A DNA stretch of 49,958 nucleotides, from contig CAZYMF010000010.1 of NCBI GenBank assembly GCA_964648215.1, forward strand, positions 1-49,958, read 5' to 3'. The notes below the pieces were generated by a model. It saw nothing but the letters and a program-made list of their open reading frames with translations, was not told where the DNA came from and did not search any database. Below are positions 30,162 through 38,451 of the stretch, piece by piece (positions within the stretch are counted from its first letter, which is position 1; every line of letters begins with the position of its first letter). Made by a program: the position numbers and the translations under genes. This DNA is from CAZYMF01 sp964648215. GTDB lineage: Bacteria; Desulfobacterota; Binatia; HRBIN30; JACQVA1.

Positions 30162-30878
30162 TCAGAAGTAGGGATCACCCGCCTTCCGCACTCGGATGGT
30201 ACGGGCGCGGGAGCCGTGAGCGACCGCGTAGCTCTCGATGTCTCCGGTCACGACGGCGCCGGCGCCGACCACGACGTGCTCACCGATCGACTGGCCGTGG
30301 ATGATCTGCGCTCCCAAGCCGATTGCACTGAAGGCGCCGATGCGGACGCTTCCTCCGGTGATCGTGCCTGGCGCCAACGCGGCGAAATCCCCGATCGTGT
30401 TCTCCGGGCCGATGATGCCGCCGAGCAGGCAGAACTCGCCGATGCGGGCGTCGCTCTGGATGATGCTGCCGGCGGCCGCGATCGTGCCGCGTCCGAGGAC
30501 GGCCCCGCGAGCCACCGGCACCGAGGGGTGGATCGCCGTGACGAAGCGGAAGTCCGGGATGCGGGCGAGAATGGCGTCGGCCACGAGGTGGCGCTTCCAG
30601 TTGTCGCCGATGGCGACGATGCCGCCGCCGATCGCGTGCGTCTCCAGGACCCGGGGCAGATCGTCGTCGCCGCCGAGCACCGGGTAGTCGTAGACCATGC
30701 GGCCGATCGACGCCGACGGGTCGACCAGGCCGACGATGTGATAGCGATCGCCGCGTTCGATGATGTCGATGACGACCTTTGCCAGCTCCCCGGAGCCGAA
30801 GACGACGAGATTCTCCCTCGTGGAGCGGCGGGCGGAAGCGGCGCGTTGGGCCGGGGCCCGTCTCGCGGGGGATCGCAT
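30162..30878 (-). CDS. NeuD-type sugar O/N-acyltransferase
   Basis: About 238 residues. The N-terminal Rossmann-like part reads LVVFGSGELAKVVIDIIER, the standard NeuD/PglD opening that binds the sugar nucleotide. The C-terminal part is a left-handed beta-helix of hexapeptide repeats (VPVARGAVLGRGTIAAAGSI, ARIGEFCLLGG, VRIGAFSAIGLGAQIIHG, IGEHVVVGAGAVVTGDI), binding acetyl- or acyl-CoA. An ATG at 30971 would lengthen the protein by 31 basic residues and overlap the preceding gene; the ATG at 30878 behind GAGAAG is preferred. It modifies a nonulosonic acid or amino sugar with an acyl group. It is last in a six-gene surface-sugar run. Confidence 0.85.
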   Translation of the reverse strand: MRSPARRAPAQRAASARRSTRENLVVFGSGELAKVVIDIIERGDRYHIVGLVDPSASIGRMVYDYPVLGGDDDLPRVLETHAIGGGIVAIGDNWKRHLVADAILARIPDFRFVTAIHPSVPVARGAVLGRGTIAAAGSIIQSDARIGEFCLLGGIIGPENTIGDFAALAPGTITGGSVRIGAFSAIGLGAQIIHGQSIGEHVVVGAGAVVTGDIESYAVAHGSRARTIRVRKAGDPYF

Positions 30879-30942
30879 CCCGTTCTTCTCGGCCAGCCGG
30901 CCGCCGAGGTCAAGGCGAACTGGTGCGCAGGAAGAGGAGCCC

Positions 30943-32130
30943 TTACTCGATCGCCGACTGGACCAGTGCACGATAGACGGCGACCGTGGCGGCGATCACC
31001 GCCTGTTGCGATAGGCCGTTGGCGGCCAGTTCTCTTCCCGCCATGCCGAACTCCCGGCGCAACGCGGGATCGCGCGCGAGTACGGCCAGCGACTCCGCGA
31101 GGGCCCGCGGATCGCGCGGCGGTACGAGAAAACCGTTGCGGCCGTGGCTGACGATCTCCCGACAGCCCGGGACGTCGGTGGCCACGATTGGCCGGGCGCA
31201 CGCGGCGGCCTCGATCAGACTCCGCGGCAGCCCCTCTCCCCCATGCGATCCCAGGGTAACGATGTGCGATTGCCCCAGCACCCGCGGCATGTCGGTGCGG
31301 CGCCCCAGCCACTCGACGTCTCCCTGGCGGTGCCACGCTTCGATCCGCTCGCGGGGTACGCCGTTGCGATGACTCGGGTCCACCCGGCCGGCGAGCTGCA
31401 CCCGGCACGGCACCTTCCATTCGCGCAGCAGACGCGTCGCCGCGATCAGCTCGGCGATCCCCTTGTGCCACAGCATTCGACCGCTGAACAAGATGACCGG
31501 GACACCGGGCGGCTCGGGCGTCGGCACGAAGAGGTCGATATCGATCCCCGAGCTGCGCACCAGCGTTGCCCGCTGCGGCGGTACCAGACCGGTGCTGACG
31601 AAGGTCCGCATGTCGTCGGCATTTTGAAAGATCGTTCGACTGTTTCCCAGGCGCGAGGCGCGGCGGTGCGCGAAGCGCAGCCAGGCTCGCAGAAGAGGCG
31701 CGTCCCAGCGAGTGCTGGTGAACACCGTGCCGGTGCCGGTGACCGAGTTCACGGTGGCGGGAACCCGGGCGAGCCAGGCGGCGAGCGATCCGTACAGGAT
31801 CGGGTTGGCGGTGAAGTGGTGGACCAGGACGGGCCGCTCGCGGCGGTAGAGGTCGGCAAGGCGGCGGACCAGAACTCCGTGCCGAGCGGCGGCACCGATT
31901 TCGCGCGCTATGGGAAGAGGCCGGAACTCGATGCCGAGGTCGAGGAGCCGTGGCGTCGAGTCGTCCTCGGGCGCGACGACGATGACCCGCCAGCCGCGAT
32001 CGCGCATGTAGCGCAGCAGAGGGATGCGGGAATGGGCGAGGTAGAGCGAGGTGCTGGCAACGTAGACGACGCAGCGGCGCGCAGTGTCACGCCACTGCAA
32101 TTGGTTCGCGGCCGGCGGCTCAGACGTCAT
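30943..32130 (-). CDS. Family 4 glycosyltransferase
   Basis: 395 residues of GT-B type. The N-terminal domain has YVASTSLYLAHSRIPLLRYM and HHFTANPILYGSLAAW, and the C-terminal domain holds VILFSGRMLWHKGIAELIAA (first strand and loop), WLGRRTDMPRVLGQSHIV and the retaining-GT motif GEGLPRSLIEAAACARPIVA ending with TDVPGCREIV; the two Glu of EGLPRSLIEA form the EX7E-like pair. It transfers a sugar from a nucleotide donor to a growing surface glycan. The start is the ATG at 32130, overlapping the preceding gene by 11 bases; the frame's upstream extension is a shadow of that gene. Confidence 0.9.
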   Translation of the reverse strand: MTSEPPAANQLQWRDTARRCVVYVASTSLYLAHSRIPLLRYMRDRGWRVIVVAPEDDSTPRLLDLGIEFRPLPIAREIGAAARHGVLVRRLADLYRRERPVLVHHFTANPILYGSLAAWLARVPATVNSVTGTGTVFTSTRWDAPLLRAWLRFAHRRASRLGNSRTIFQNADDMRTFVSTGLVPPQRATLVRSSGIDIDLFVPTPEPPGVPVILFSGRMLWHKGIAELIAATRLLREWKVPCRVQLAGRVDPSHRNGVPRERIEAWHRQGDVEWLGRRTDMPRVLGQSHIVTLGSHGGEGLPRSLIEAAACARPIVATDVPGCREIVSHGRNGFLVPPRDPRALAESLAVLARDPALRREFGMAGRELAANGLSQQAVIAATVAVYRALVQSAIE

Positions 32131-33163
32131 TGGCGTTGGTGTCCGCCGGCAGGAGAGGCGCGAGCAGCTCGAAGTCCGCCTCCGCCTGCGGCTGAACGTC
32201 GCCCGCGGCGAACAGGCCGCGGCACAGGCCGACCAATGCCACCCACGGGGCAATCCCCGGCTGGCAGGCCAGCGCGTGCATGGTGTGCAGGAGAGTCGAG
32301 CAGGCGTCGGTGCGGCCGATGATCGCGCCGGCGTGATGGAAGTCGAGGAAGATTTGCCGCGGTGCCGCGGACGGAGTGAACGACGGGGGAACGGCGGCGC
32401 TGGTTGCCGCTGCGGGGGCGTGCAGCAGGCGCTCGAGGCGAGCGACCTCGGCGCTCGGTTCGTACGGCTTGAGAGCGTCCCGCTTCTCCGCCCAGAACAG
32501 CCCGTGCGCGGCGCCGATCTGGGCGATGGTGGCGGCCGGATGGCCGCTTTCCTGCAGGGTGCTGAACATCCGCCGCACGCCTTCGCCGTTTCTCCAGTGC
32601 CGGTAGCGGGCGCCGAGAATGCGGAACTTCATGAACGTATAGAGGAGGGTGTAATCGGGCCGGTGCTCGCCGAACGTGTGCCAGAGGCGCGGGTCCTCGC
32701 CGCGGTACTTCACGGCATGAGCCGTTCTCCAGCCGGCGCGAGCGATGGCGCCGGCATAGTCCACCGCCGGCGAGAGCGAGTCCGGCCAGGGGTACGCGGC
32801 CAGGCAGCGGGTGCGGTGCAGCTTGACGCCGACGATGCTGCCGCGCAGGGGATCCCGCAGGCCGCCGATGGCCATGCCGACGCCGTCGGTCATGCACGCG
32901 CGCAGATCTTCGACGCAGGTGGCGTCGAGCACCATGTCGGCGTCGACGTGGAGGAAGAGCTCGGTGCGCACGCGCGCGGCCGCGGCGTTCAGCGCCCGAT
33001 GAAAGGGCGAGACGTCGCGGATGACGAGCGTTTCGCCCGGTACCAGCGTCTGCCCCCGCACGCTGGCCAGGGCGCGCTCGGCGTAGGGCTCGCCGATGGT
33101 GAAGAGGACGGCGGTGACGTCGGGCGCCGTGGCGGCGGTCCTTGCGGGCGACGCGGAGCTCAC
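32120..33163 (-). CDS. GT-A-fold glycosyltransferase-like protein
   Basis: 347 residues. DVTAVLFTIGEPYAERALAS opens a GT2-like fold, and LFLHVDADMVLDATCVEDLR near residue 80 carries a DAD metal motif. Later parts (YRGEDPRLWHTFGEHRPDYT) are not in the usual GT2 acceptor form, so the family call is loose. The C-terminal 100 residues are alanine-rich and of unknown role. The start is taken as GTG at 33163, which overlaps the stop of the nucleotidyltransferase (GTGA); the upstream extension is basic and unlikely. It is part of a same-strand run with a LegB-like dehydratase and two further sugar genes. Confidence 0.7.
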   Translation of the reverse strand: MSSASPARTAATAPDVTAVLFTIGEPYAERALASVRGQTLVPGETLVIRDVSPFHRALNAAAARVRTELFLHVDADMVLDATCVEDLRACMTDGVGMAIGGLRDPLRGSIVGVKLHRTRCLAAYPWPDSLSPAVDYAGAIARAGWRTAHAVKYRGEDPRLWHTFGEHRPDYTLLYTFMKFRILGARYRHWRNGEGVRRMFSTLQESGHPAATIAQIGAAHGLFWAEKRDALKPYEPSAEVARLERLLHAPAAATSAAVPPSFTPSAAPRQIFLDFHHAGAIIGRTDACSTLLHTMHALACQPGIAPWVALVGLCRGLFAAGDVQPQAEADFELLAPLLPADTNANDV

Positions 33164-33888
33164 CGCCTGACCCTTTCTCCGAGGAGCTCGGCCCGGTGCC
33201 GCGCGAACATCTCGGTGGCGGCCTCGTAGTCCTCGGGGCGGCCGATGTCCAGCCACAGGCAGGACGACTCGTAGACCAGGACCTTCTCGCCGGCGTCCCG
33301 CAGGCGCAGAATCAGAGCCGGCATGTCCAGTGCCTTGCCCGGCCGGATGTAGCGCAGGACGCGCGGCTGCAGCGCGTACACACCCATGCTGACCACGTGC
33401 TCGTGTTGCGGCTTCTCGGTCCAGCCGGCCAGGATGCCGCCCGCGCCGACCTCGATGATGCCGAAGTCGTCCTGCAGCCGGCGGCGGTGGACGGCGACGG
33501 TGGCGGCGGCGCGCCTTTCCCCGTGGAAACGCAGCAACGCGCGGTAGTCGAGATTGGTGAGGATGTCGCCGTTGATGACCAGGAAGGCGCGGCGCAGCCC
33601 GCGCACGAGCGCCAACGGCCCGGCGGTGGAGAGCGGTCTGTGTTCCCGCGAGTAGCGGATCTTCAGGCCGAAGCGCGCGCCGTCGCCGCAGACGTTCTCG
33701 ATCAGCTCGGGTAGATGGGAGACCGCGAGCGTGACGTCGCGGAAGCCGCTCCGGCGCAGCCGCCGCAGCAGGATCTCCAGCACCGGCATCTCCCCCAGCG
33801 GCAACAACGGTTTCGGAAGCGTCATCGTGTACGGCCGCAGCCGCCGGCCTTTCCCTCCTGCCAGGATGATCACCCGCGGCTGCGTCAT
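33160..33888 (-). CDS. Sugar-1-phosphate nucleotidyltransferase
   Basis: A 242-residue enzyme with the pyrophosphorylase motif IILAGGKGRRLRPYTMTLPK at residues 6-25, the metal-binding region VINGDILTNLDYRALLRF near 95, and FGIIEVGAGG and WLDIGRPEDYEAA farther on. It activates a sugar 1-phosphate with NTP. Homologues include PtmE-like and HddC-like guanylyltransferases and RmlA/GlmU N-domains; the nucleotide cannot be assigned. The ATG at 33888 is chosen because the frame upstream overlaps the dehydratase gene. The dehydratase ends 11 bases before it, so the donor it makes is probably the dehydratase's substrate. Confidence 0.85.
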   Translation of the reverse strand: MTQPRVIILAGGKGRRLRPYTMTLPKPLLPLGEMPVLEILLRRLRRSGFRDVTLAVSHLPELIENVCGDGARFGLKIRYSREHRPLSTAGPLALVRGLRRAFLVINGDILTNLDYRALLRFHGERRAAATVAVHRRRLQDDFGIIEVGAGGILAGWTEKPQHEHVVSMGVYALQPRVLRYIRPGKALDMPALILRLRDAGEKVLVYESSCLWLDIGRPEDYEAATEMFARHRAELLGERVRR

Positions 33889-33899
33889 CGCCCGCGCCG

Positions 33900-34895
33900 T
33901 CACAGGTTGTTCACGTGCGGCTTGTACTCCGAGAGATGCTGGGCCACCCACGCCACCGTGCGCCGCAGGCCGTCCTCCAGTTTGACGCGGCTGCTCCAAC
34001 CGAGATGCTCGCGCGCCAGCGTGGCGTCACAGACGAGAGCCGCGACCTCGCTGGCGGCGGGGCGCAGCCGCTGCTCGTCGACCCGTACCTCGACGCGCCG
34101 TTCGCACAGACGCAGGATTTCGTCGAGCAGCTCGCGCATCTTCACCCCGCGCCCGGAGCCGAGATTGAGGGCCAGCCCTTCCACCCCGGGGGCGGTGGCG
34201 GCGCGGACGAAGCCGGCGACGGTGTCCTCGACGTAGTTCATGTCGCGCACCGGTTCGAGCGAGCCGACGCGGACGACATCGGCGGAGAGGGCCTGCGCCA
34301 CGACGCTGGGAACGAAGGCGCGGGCGGACTGGCGCGGACCGAAGGTGTTGAACGGGCGAACGGTCACCGCGGGAACCTGGAACGCCCGGTGGTACGATTG
34401 CACCAGCGCGTCCGCGCCGATCTTGCTCGCCGCGTAGGGCGACTGCGCCTGGAGCGGATGGCGCTCGTCGATCGGTGTGTAGCGGGCGCTGCCGTAGACC
34501 TCGCTGGTCGAGGTGTGGACCAGACGCGCCACGCCGTGCCGGCGCACCGCTTCGAGCACGTACAGGGTGCCCATGACGTTGGTCTGCACGAACTGGGCGG
34601 GGGCGACGTAGGAGTAGGGAATCGGGATCAGAGCGGCAAGGTGGAAGACGACCTCGGCGTCCTTGATCAGGCGATCGACGAAGAACGGATCGAGGACATC
34701 ACCGAGGACGACCTCGACCTGCGAGAGAACCGAGGCCGGTAGCTCCTCCAGATGCCCCCAGTGGTTGCCGCCGTTGTAGCGGGCGAGCGCGCGCACCCGG
34801 GCGCCCGCGGTCACCAGCGCCTCGGTCAGGTGGCTGCCGATGAAGCCCGGGGCTCCGGTGACGACGACCCTGCGTCCATCGAGATGTCCCGCCAT
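33900..34895 (-). CDS. Extended SDR sugar-nucleotide dehydratase/epimerase, LegB-like
   Basis: 331 residues. VVVTGAPGFIGSHLTEALV carries the GxxGxxG NAD site (Pro in place of a usual polar residue). ALARYNGGNHWGHLEEL resembles the YNSFNSWGWLE stretch of LegB, the 4,6-dehydratase of legionaminic-acid synthesis. STSEVYGSA and YAASKIGADALV give Ser and the Tyr-x3-Lys pair. RPFNTFGPRQSARAFVPSVV is the substrate region. A 4,6-dehydratase acting on GDP- or UDP-GlcNAc is likely, but an epimerase cannot be excluded. The neighbouring nucleotidyltransferase and NeuD-type acyltransferase fit a legionaminic-like pathway, yet legC, legG, legI and legF homologues are absent from the window. Confidence 0.82.
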   Translation of the reverse strand: MAGHLDGRRVVVTGAPGFIGSHLTEALVTAGARVRALARYNGGNHWGHLEELPASVLSQVEVVLGDVLDPFFVDRLIKDAEVVFHLAALIPIPYSYVAPAQFVQTNVMGTLYVLEAVRRHGVARLVHTSTSEVYGSARYTPIDERHPLQAQSPYAASKIGADALVQSYHRAFQVPAVTVRPFNTFGPRQSARAFVPSVVAQALSADVVRVGSLEPVRDMNYVEDTVAGFVRAATAPGVEGLALNLGSGRGVKMRELLDEILRLCERRVEVRVDEQRLRPAASEVAALVCDATLAREHLGWSSRVKLEDGLRRTVAWVAQHLSEYKPHVNNL

Positions 34896-34907
34896 GGCGC
34901 TTTCGGC

Positions 34908-35984
34908 TCAGCGGCGGAAGTTGCGGCGGTAGATGAGGTAGTTGGCGCAGACGTGGGCGCCGAGCTTCTCCGCCGTCCGGCGCGACGGCCAGTTGTCGTC
35001 GAGCACCAGCGTGTAGCTCAGGTGCGAGTACCCCTGGCGCGCGAGGGCGAGATAGGCGTACGCCGCCATGCCCAGGTTGACGCCGCGCCCGCGGGCCGCG
35101 TGCTGCACGCCGATGCCGAGGAAGTTCACCTTCTCCTCGCCGCGCAGCGTGCGCCCGGGCGCCAGGGCGGCCAGGAACGAGGTGTCGGGGACGACCCAGA
35201 GCACGCCCAGCGGCCGGCCCTCATGGTAGGCGATGACCGAGGTCTCGAGCATGCCGGCCGGTGCGAGTGCCTCGGTCATCTCGGCGACCTCGGCCTCGCT
35301 GAACGGGGTATAACCCCAGTGCGTCTCGAAGGTGTCGTTGTACAGCGCGGTGAACTCGGGTACCCGCCGGGGCTCGGGGACGTCCTTGAGCGGCACGATC
35401 TCGAACCCGCCGCGCCGAACCGCTTCGAGGGCGCTCTCCCAGCGGGCGATCAGTTCGGGGCGCACCTCGATGCGGTAGTCCACCAGGCCGCGTTCGGTCT
35501 CCAAGCCGGCGTCCTTGAGTAACGACTGATAGTAGGCCGGGTTCTGGCGCAGGAAGGCGGGCGGCAAGGTCTCGTGGTCGTCGACGACGAAGGGGAAGTC
35601 GAGCATTCCCATGCCGGCGCGCGCCGCTTCCGCCCCCTGCGCGGCGAGCCAGTCGCAGGCGGCGTCGATCAGCAACCGCACCGCCTCGCGCGTGCCGGGG
35701 AGAGCCTCGAACATCAGCAGATGCCCGAGGGGTTCCTTCCAGTGACGCTGGTAGCGCCGGTCGATCGCGGCCACCACGCGCGCCACGATCCGCTCTCCGT
35801 CGCGAGCGACCAGGGGATGCAGCGAGCGGTCGTGCGCGAACGGGCTCTCGCCGGTGAGGATCGGGAGCTGAAACGGCACCAGCGCGGTCCACCGTGCCGC
35901 CCGCTCGGCGTAGACCGTGTCGTAGAATAGAACGAACTCGGTCAGGGCGTCGATTCCGCTGGGGTTCTCGATGCGAATCGCCAT
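34908..35984 (-). CDS. GNAT-family N-acyltransferase-like protein
   Basis: 358 residues. The C-terminal half (residues about 190-350) has the GNAT layout: ETSVIAYHEGRPLGVLWVVP, then FLGIGVQHAARGRGVNLGMA, where the R-G-x-G-x-x-x-G/A form binds acyl-CoA, and LDDNWPSRRTAEKLGA. The N-terminal half resembles a second, degenerate GNAT fold. The substrate is unknown; its place ahead of sugar genes suggests an amino-sugar N-acyltransferase, but proteins of this type are also found alone. The ATG at 35984 lacks a strong ribosome site; the frame is open upstream, where the sequence is non-coding in character. It is the first gene of the run that ends at 30162. Confidence 0.75.
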   Translation of the reverse strand: MAIRIENPSGIDALTEFVLFYDTVYAERAARWTALVPFQLPILTGESPFAHDRSLHPLVARDGERIVARVVAAIDRRYQRHWKEPLGHLLMFEALPGTREAVRLLIDAACDWLAAQGAEAARAGMGMLDFPFVVDDHETLPPAFLRQNPAYYQSLLKDAGLETERGLVDYRIEVRPELIARWESALEAVRRGGFEIVPLKDVPEPRRVPEFTALYNDTFETHWGYTPFSEAEVAEMTEALAPAGMLETSVIAYHEGRPLGVLWVVPDTSFLAALAPGRTLRGEEKVNFLGIGVQHAARGRGVNLGMAAYAYLALARQGYSHLSYTLVLDDNWPSRRTAEKLGAHVCANYLIYRRNFRR

Positions 35985-36085
35985 TCGCCGACGATAATCT
36001 TTTCGGCGGTGCGGTGGCAACCGCCGGTCGTCCGCCGGCATCTTCGAATTACGCTGCGTGCGATGCAATCCGGGTGGCGCTCGTG

Positions 36086-36091
36086 TATAAG
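36086..36091 (+). promoter_or_regulatory. -10 element upstream of the DUF3237 gene
   Basis: TATAAG preceded by TG is the best -10 box in the 175-base divergent gap between the GNAT gene and the gene at 36160. No good -35 is seen at the right distance (TGCAAT at 36064-36069 is weak). The leader would be about 60 bases and includes GGGAGGA before the start. The GNAT-side promoter is not visible. Confidence 0.4.
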
Positions 36092-36159
36092 GCGCCCGGA
36101 CGAGGCAGTCGGCCCGGCTCCGGGCAGCGGGCAAACCAACCGTCACGGGAGGATGCGCG

Positions 36160-36612
36160 ATGAAGCTCGAGTATGAGTTCACCTACCACGCGAAGCTGAA
36201 GCCCGGAGTTCCCGTCGGCCCCGGGCCCTACGGCAATCGCGCTTTTTTCGAGGTGATCGACGGCAAAGCCGAGGGCGAGCGGATCAAGGGCAAGGTCCTC
36301 ACCGGGGGTGGTGATTGGATTCTCGTCGGCCCCGACGGCTGGGGGCGCCTCGACGTGCGGGCGCAGTTTCTCACCGACGACGGCGCGACGATCTACGTCT
36401 CGTACTACGGCCTGCTGGAGATGAACGACAAGGTGCAGCAGGCGACCGCGGGCAACGGCGAGACCGACTACGGCGACCAGTACTTCCGCACCACGCCGCG
36501 TTTCGAGACCGGCGACCCGCGCTACGCCTGGTTGAATCAGACGGTGTTCGTCGCCGAAGGCCGCGTCCGGCCGGGGCCGACGGTGGAGTACAAGGTCTAT
36601 CGGTTGACCTGA
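36160..36612 (+). CDS. DUF3237 (UPF0311) family protein
   Basis: 150 residues, the normal size of the family. Characteristic segments are LEYEFTYHAKL at the start, GPYGNRAFFEVIDGKAEGER, IKGKVLTGGGDWILVGPDG, LDVRAQFLTDDGATIYVSYYG and YFRTTPRFETGDPRYAWLNQ. Members are small beta-barrel proteins of unknown biochemical role. The ATG at 36160 has GGGAGGA 7-13 bases upstream. It ends 4 bases before the convergent desaturase gene with no visible terminator between. Confidence 0.9.
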   Translation: MKLEYEFTYHAKLKPGVPVGPGPYGNRAFFEVIDGKAEGERIKGKVLTGGGDWILVGPDGWGRLDVRAQFLTDDGATIYVSYYGLLEMNDKVQQATAGNGETDYGDQYFRTTPRFETGDPRYAWLNQTVFVAEGRVRPGPTVEYKVYRLT

Positions 36613-36616
36613 CTCT

Positions 36617-38149
36617 CTAGGCTGCCTTGTCGCGTCGTCCGCCCCGCAGCGCCGCGCGCGCGGCGCGCCAGGCGCCTTGCACGACGTTGCCGACCCCGGC
36701 GCCGCTCTCGCTCTGCGAGCCGATGAACCACAGGCCGCGCACGGGAGTGCGGTGCGGAATGCCCGACTTTCCGATGATCGGGGCGGTGCCGCCGAAGCTG
36801 TGATGGGAGAGGAACGTCCTCGCCTTGAACTCCTCCGGTGTGAGCACGACGCGAACCTTGGTGCCGGCCGCGAGGCCGGGAACGAACCTCTCGGCCTCGG
36901 CGATCATTTGGTCGGCGAGCTCGTTGCGCCGCTCGCTCCAGGTTCCTTCGCTGAGCCGGTTGGGGGCGACCGTGTAGATCGTCACCGCGTGGCAGCCGGG
37001 CGGGGCCATCTCGGGCGAGTGCAGCGAGGGAACGTAGATCAGAAAACCGTCCCGACCCTCGTGGTAGCGGCCGCTGCAACAGTCGGCGACGGCGCGCTCG
37101 ATGTCGTAGGTGCCGTAGTAGTAGTAGAGCGGCTCGTTCTGGTGCGGCCGCGGATCGAAGTCGATCCCGAGATGAACCATCAGCACCGATTCCATCAGCG
37201 GCACGTCGGCAACCTTGGCGGCGAAGTCGGGCGGGATGTGTTCGCGACCGACGAGGTCGAAGAAGGTCTCCTTGGCCCCACCGCTGACGAAGACGATATC
37301 GGCCGGCTCTTCGCGGTCGAGAACGACGCCGCGAACGGCCCCGCCCTCGATCGCGAGCCGGCGGACGGTACAGCCGGTTCGGATGCGGCCGCCATTCTCC
37401 GCGACGACCTCCGCGAGCGCTTGCACCAGGCGATCGCATCCGCCGGCAATGTAGTGGTGGCTGAGGCCGGCTCCCGGCGCCGCGAGCGGAACGCGCTTGT
37501 CGAACACCGCCTCCGGGTTGACAGCCGGAACGCCGAGGGCGGGGAACTCGTCCGGCCGCACGACGAAGTCGGCCAGAATCGAGATGAAAACCGCCTGCAG
37601 CCGCGGCGAGCGGAAGAAGTGATCCATGATCCGCTGCGCACTCCACCGGCGCTTCGACCACAGCGGCAGAAGCTTGGCGAAGAGCCGCGCTCGCAGCAGG
37701 AAGGAGCCTGGCGCCGATGCCCACTCCGCGCGCGCGGCGAGATCCATCACCTCGGTCATGCGGTTGTGGAAGCGGTAATAGCGATCGAGGGCGCGACTCT
37801 CCTCGGGGAAGATCTCTTTGAGCCGCTCGCGCCGCCACAGCGGACCCTGGTAGCGGGTGGGAATCTCGCAGCGGAAATCCGGAAAGACGTAGGTGCGGTC
37901 GCCGCGAATGAAGCGAACACGGTCGCGCAACCCGAGCTCCGAGAGGATGCGCCCGACCGGCTCCGAGGACGCCAACCCGGCGATCACCAGCGGACCGAGG
38001 TCCCAGCGAAACCCGTCCTGCTCGAGGGTGGCGGTCACGCCGCCGATGCGCGGCCACTGCTCATACACCGTCACCTCGTGCCCGGCTTTCGCCAGGGCGG
38101 CGGCCGCCGTGAGGCCGCCGACTCCGGAACCGATGACCGCCGCTTTCAT
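36617..38149 (-). CDS. CrtI-type FAD-dependent desaturase/oxidoreductase (phytoene-desaturase family)
   Basis: 510 residues. KAAVIGSGVGGLTAAAALAK at the start is the FAD-binding motif, followed by GHEVTVYEQWPRIGGVTATL, the second part of the dinucleotide fold. YIAGGCDRLVQALAEVV near 225 and the C-terminal LWFIGSQSESGAGVGNVVQG region, where the G-x-G-V-x-N/G motif caps FAD, are typical of CrtI/CrtN/CrtO relatives. The substrate is probably a polyisoprenoid such as phytoene, but many such proteins act on other lipids. The start is taken at 38149 (MKAAVIG); longer forms to 38227 have a low-complexity extension. No other carotenoid genes are nearby. Confidence 0.85.
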   Translation of the reverse strand: MKAAVIGSGVGGLTAAAALAKAGHEVTVYEQWPRIGGVTATLEQDGFRWDLGPLVIAGLASSEPVGRILSELGLRDRVRFIRGDRTYVFPDFRCEIPTRYQGPLWRRERLKEIFPEESRALDRYYRFHNRMTEVMDLAARAEWASAPGSFLLRARLFAKLLPLWSKRRWSAQRIMDHFFRSPRLQAVFISILADFVVRPDEFPALGVPAVNPEAVFDKRVPLAAPGAGLSHHYIAGGCDRLVQALAEVVAENGGRIRTGCTVRRLAIEGGAVRGVVLDREEPADIVFVSGGAKETFFDLVGREHIPPDFAAKVADVPLMESVLMVHLGIDFDPRPHQNEPLYYYYGTYDIERAVADCCSGRYHEGRDGFLIYVPSLHSPEMAPPGCHAVTIYTVAPNRLSEGTWSERRNELADQMIAEAERFVPGLAAGTKVRVVLTPEEFKARTFLSHHSFGGTAPIIGKSGIPHRTPVRGLWFIGSQSESGAGVGNVVQGAWRAARAALRGGRRDKAA

Positions 38150-38451
38150 CTGACAAACGTGAGCGCTCGAAGATGGGGAAGCCGCCCAAGCACCCCTGCT
38201 TATGGAGGAATGGAAGGGAAAAGACAACGTGGCTCGCGCCGCTGGGCGAGAACTTTGAACCGAGAGATTATTTCCCCAGCCATGGACGGGGGGGCGAACG
38301 GCGGGCTATCCTGCGCCTCGGGCTCGCGTGCCGGCAAGGGGCGGAGTCTCGGCGAGCGGTGCGTCTTCGCGGGCGCGCGGCACGCTGTCGATCGAGGGCA
38401 AGGGCGAGAGGACCACGTATTTTCTACTCGGTCGACCGGAAGGGAGCTGAC
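38150..38451. other. Divergent intergenic region between the desaturase and LLM genes
   Basis: About 300 bases between divergently transcribed genes, so both promoters should lie here. A/T-richer patches at 38258-38275 (TTTGAACCGAGAGATTATTT) and 38417-38428 (GTATTTTCTACT) are the only candidates, the second about 25 bases before the LLM gene's start. Neither gives a convincing -35/-10 pair. A frame open through the region on the plus strand has no protein-like character. I see no RNA gene. Confidence 0.4.
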
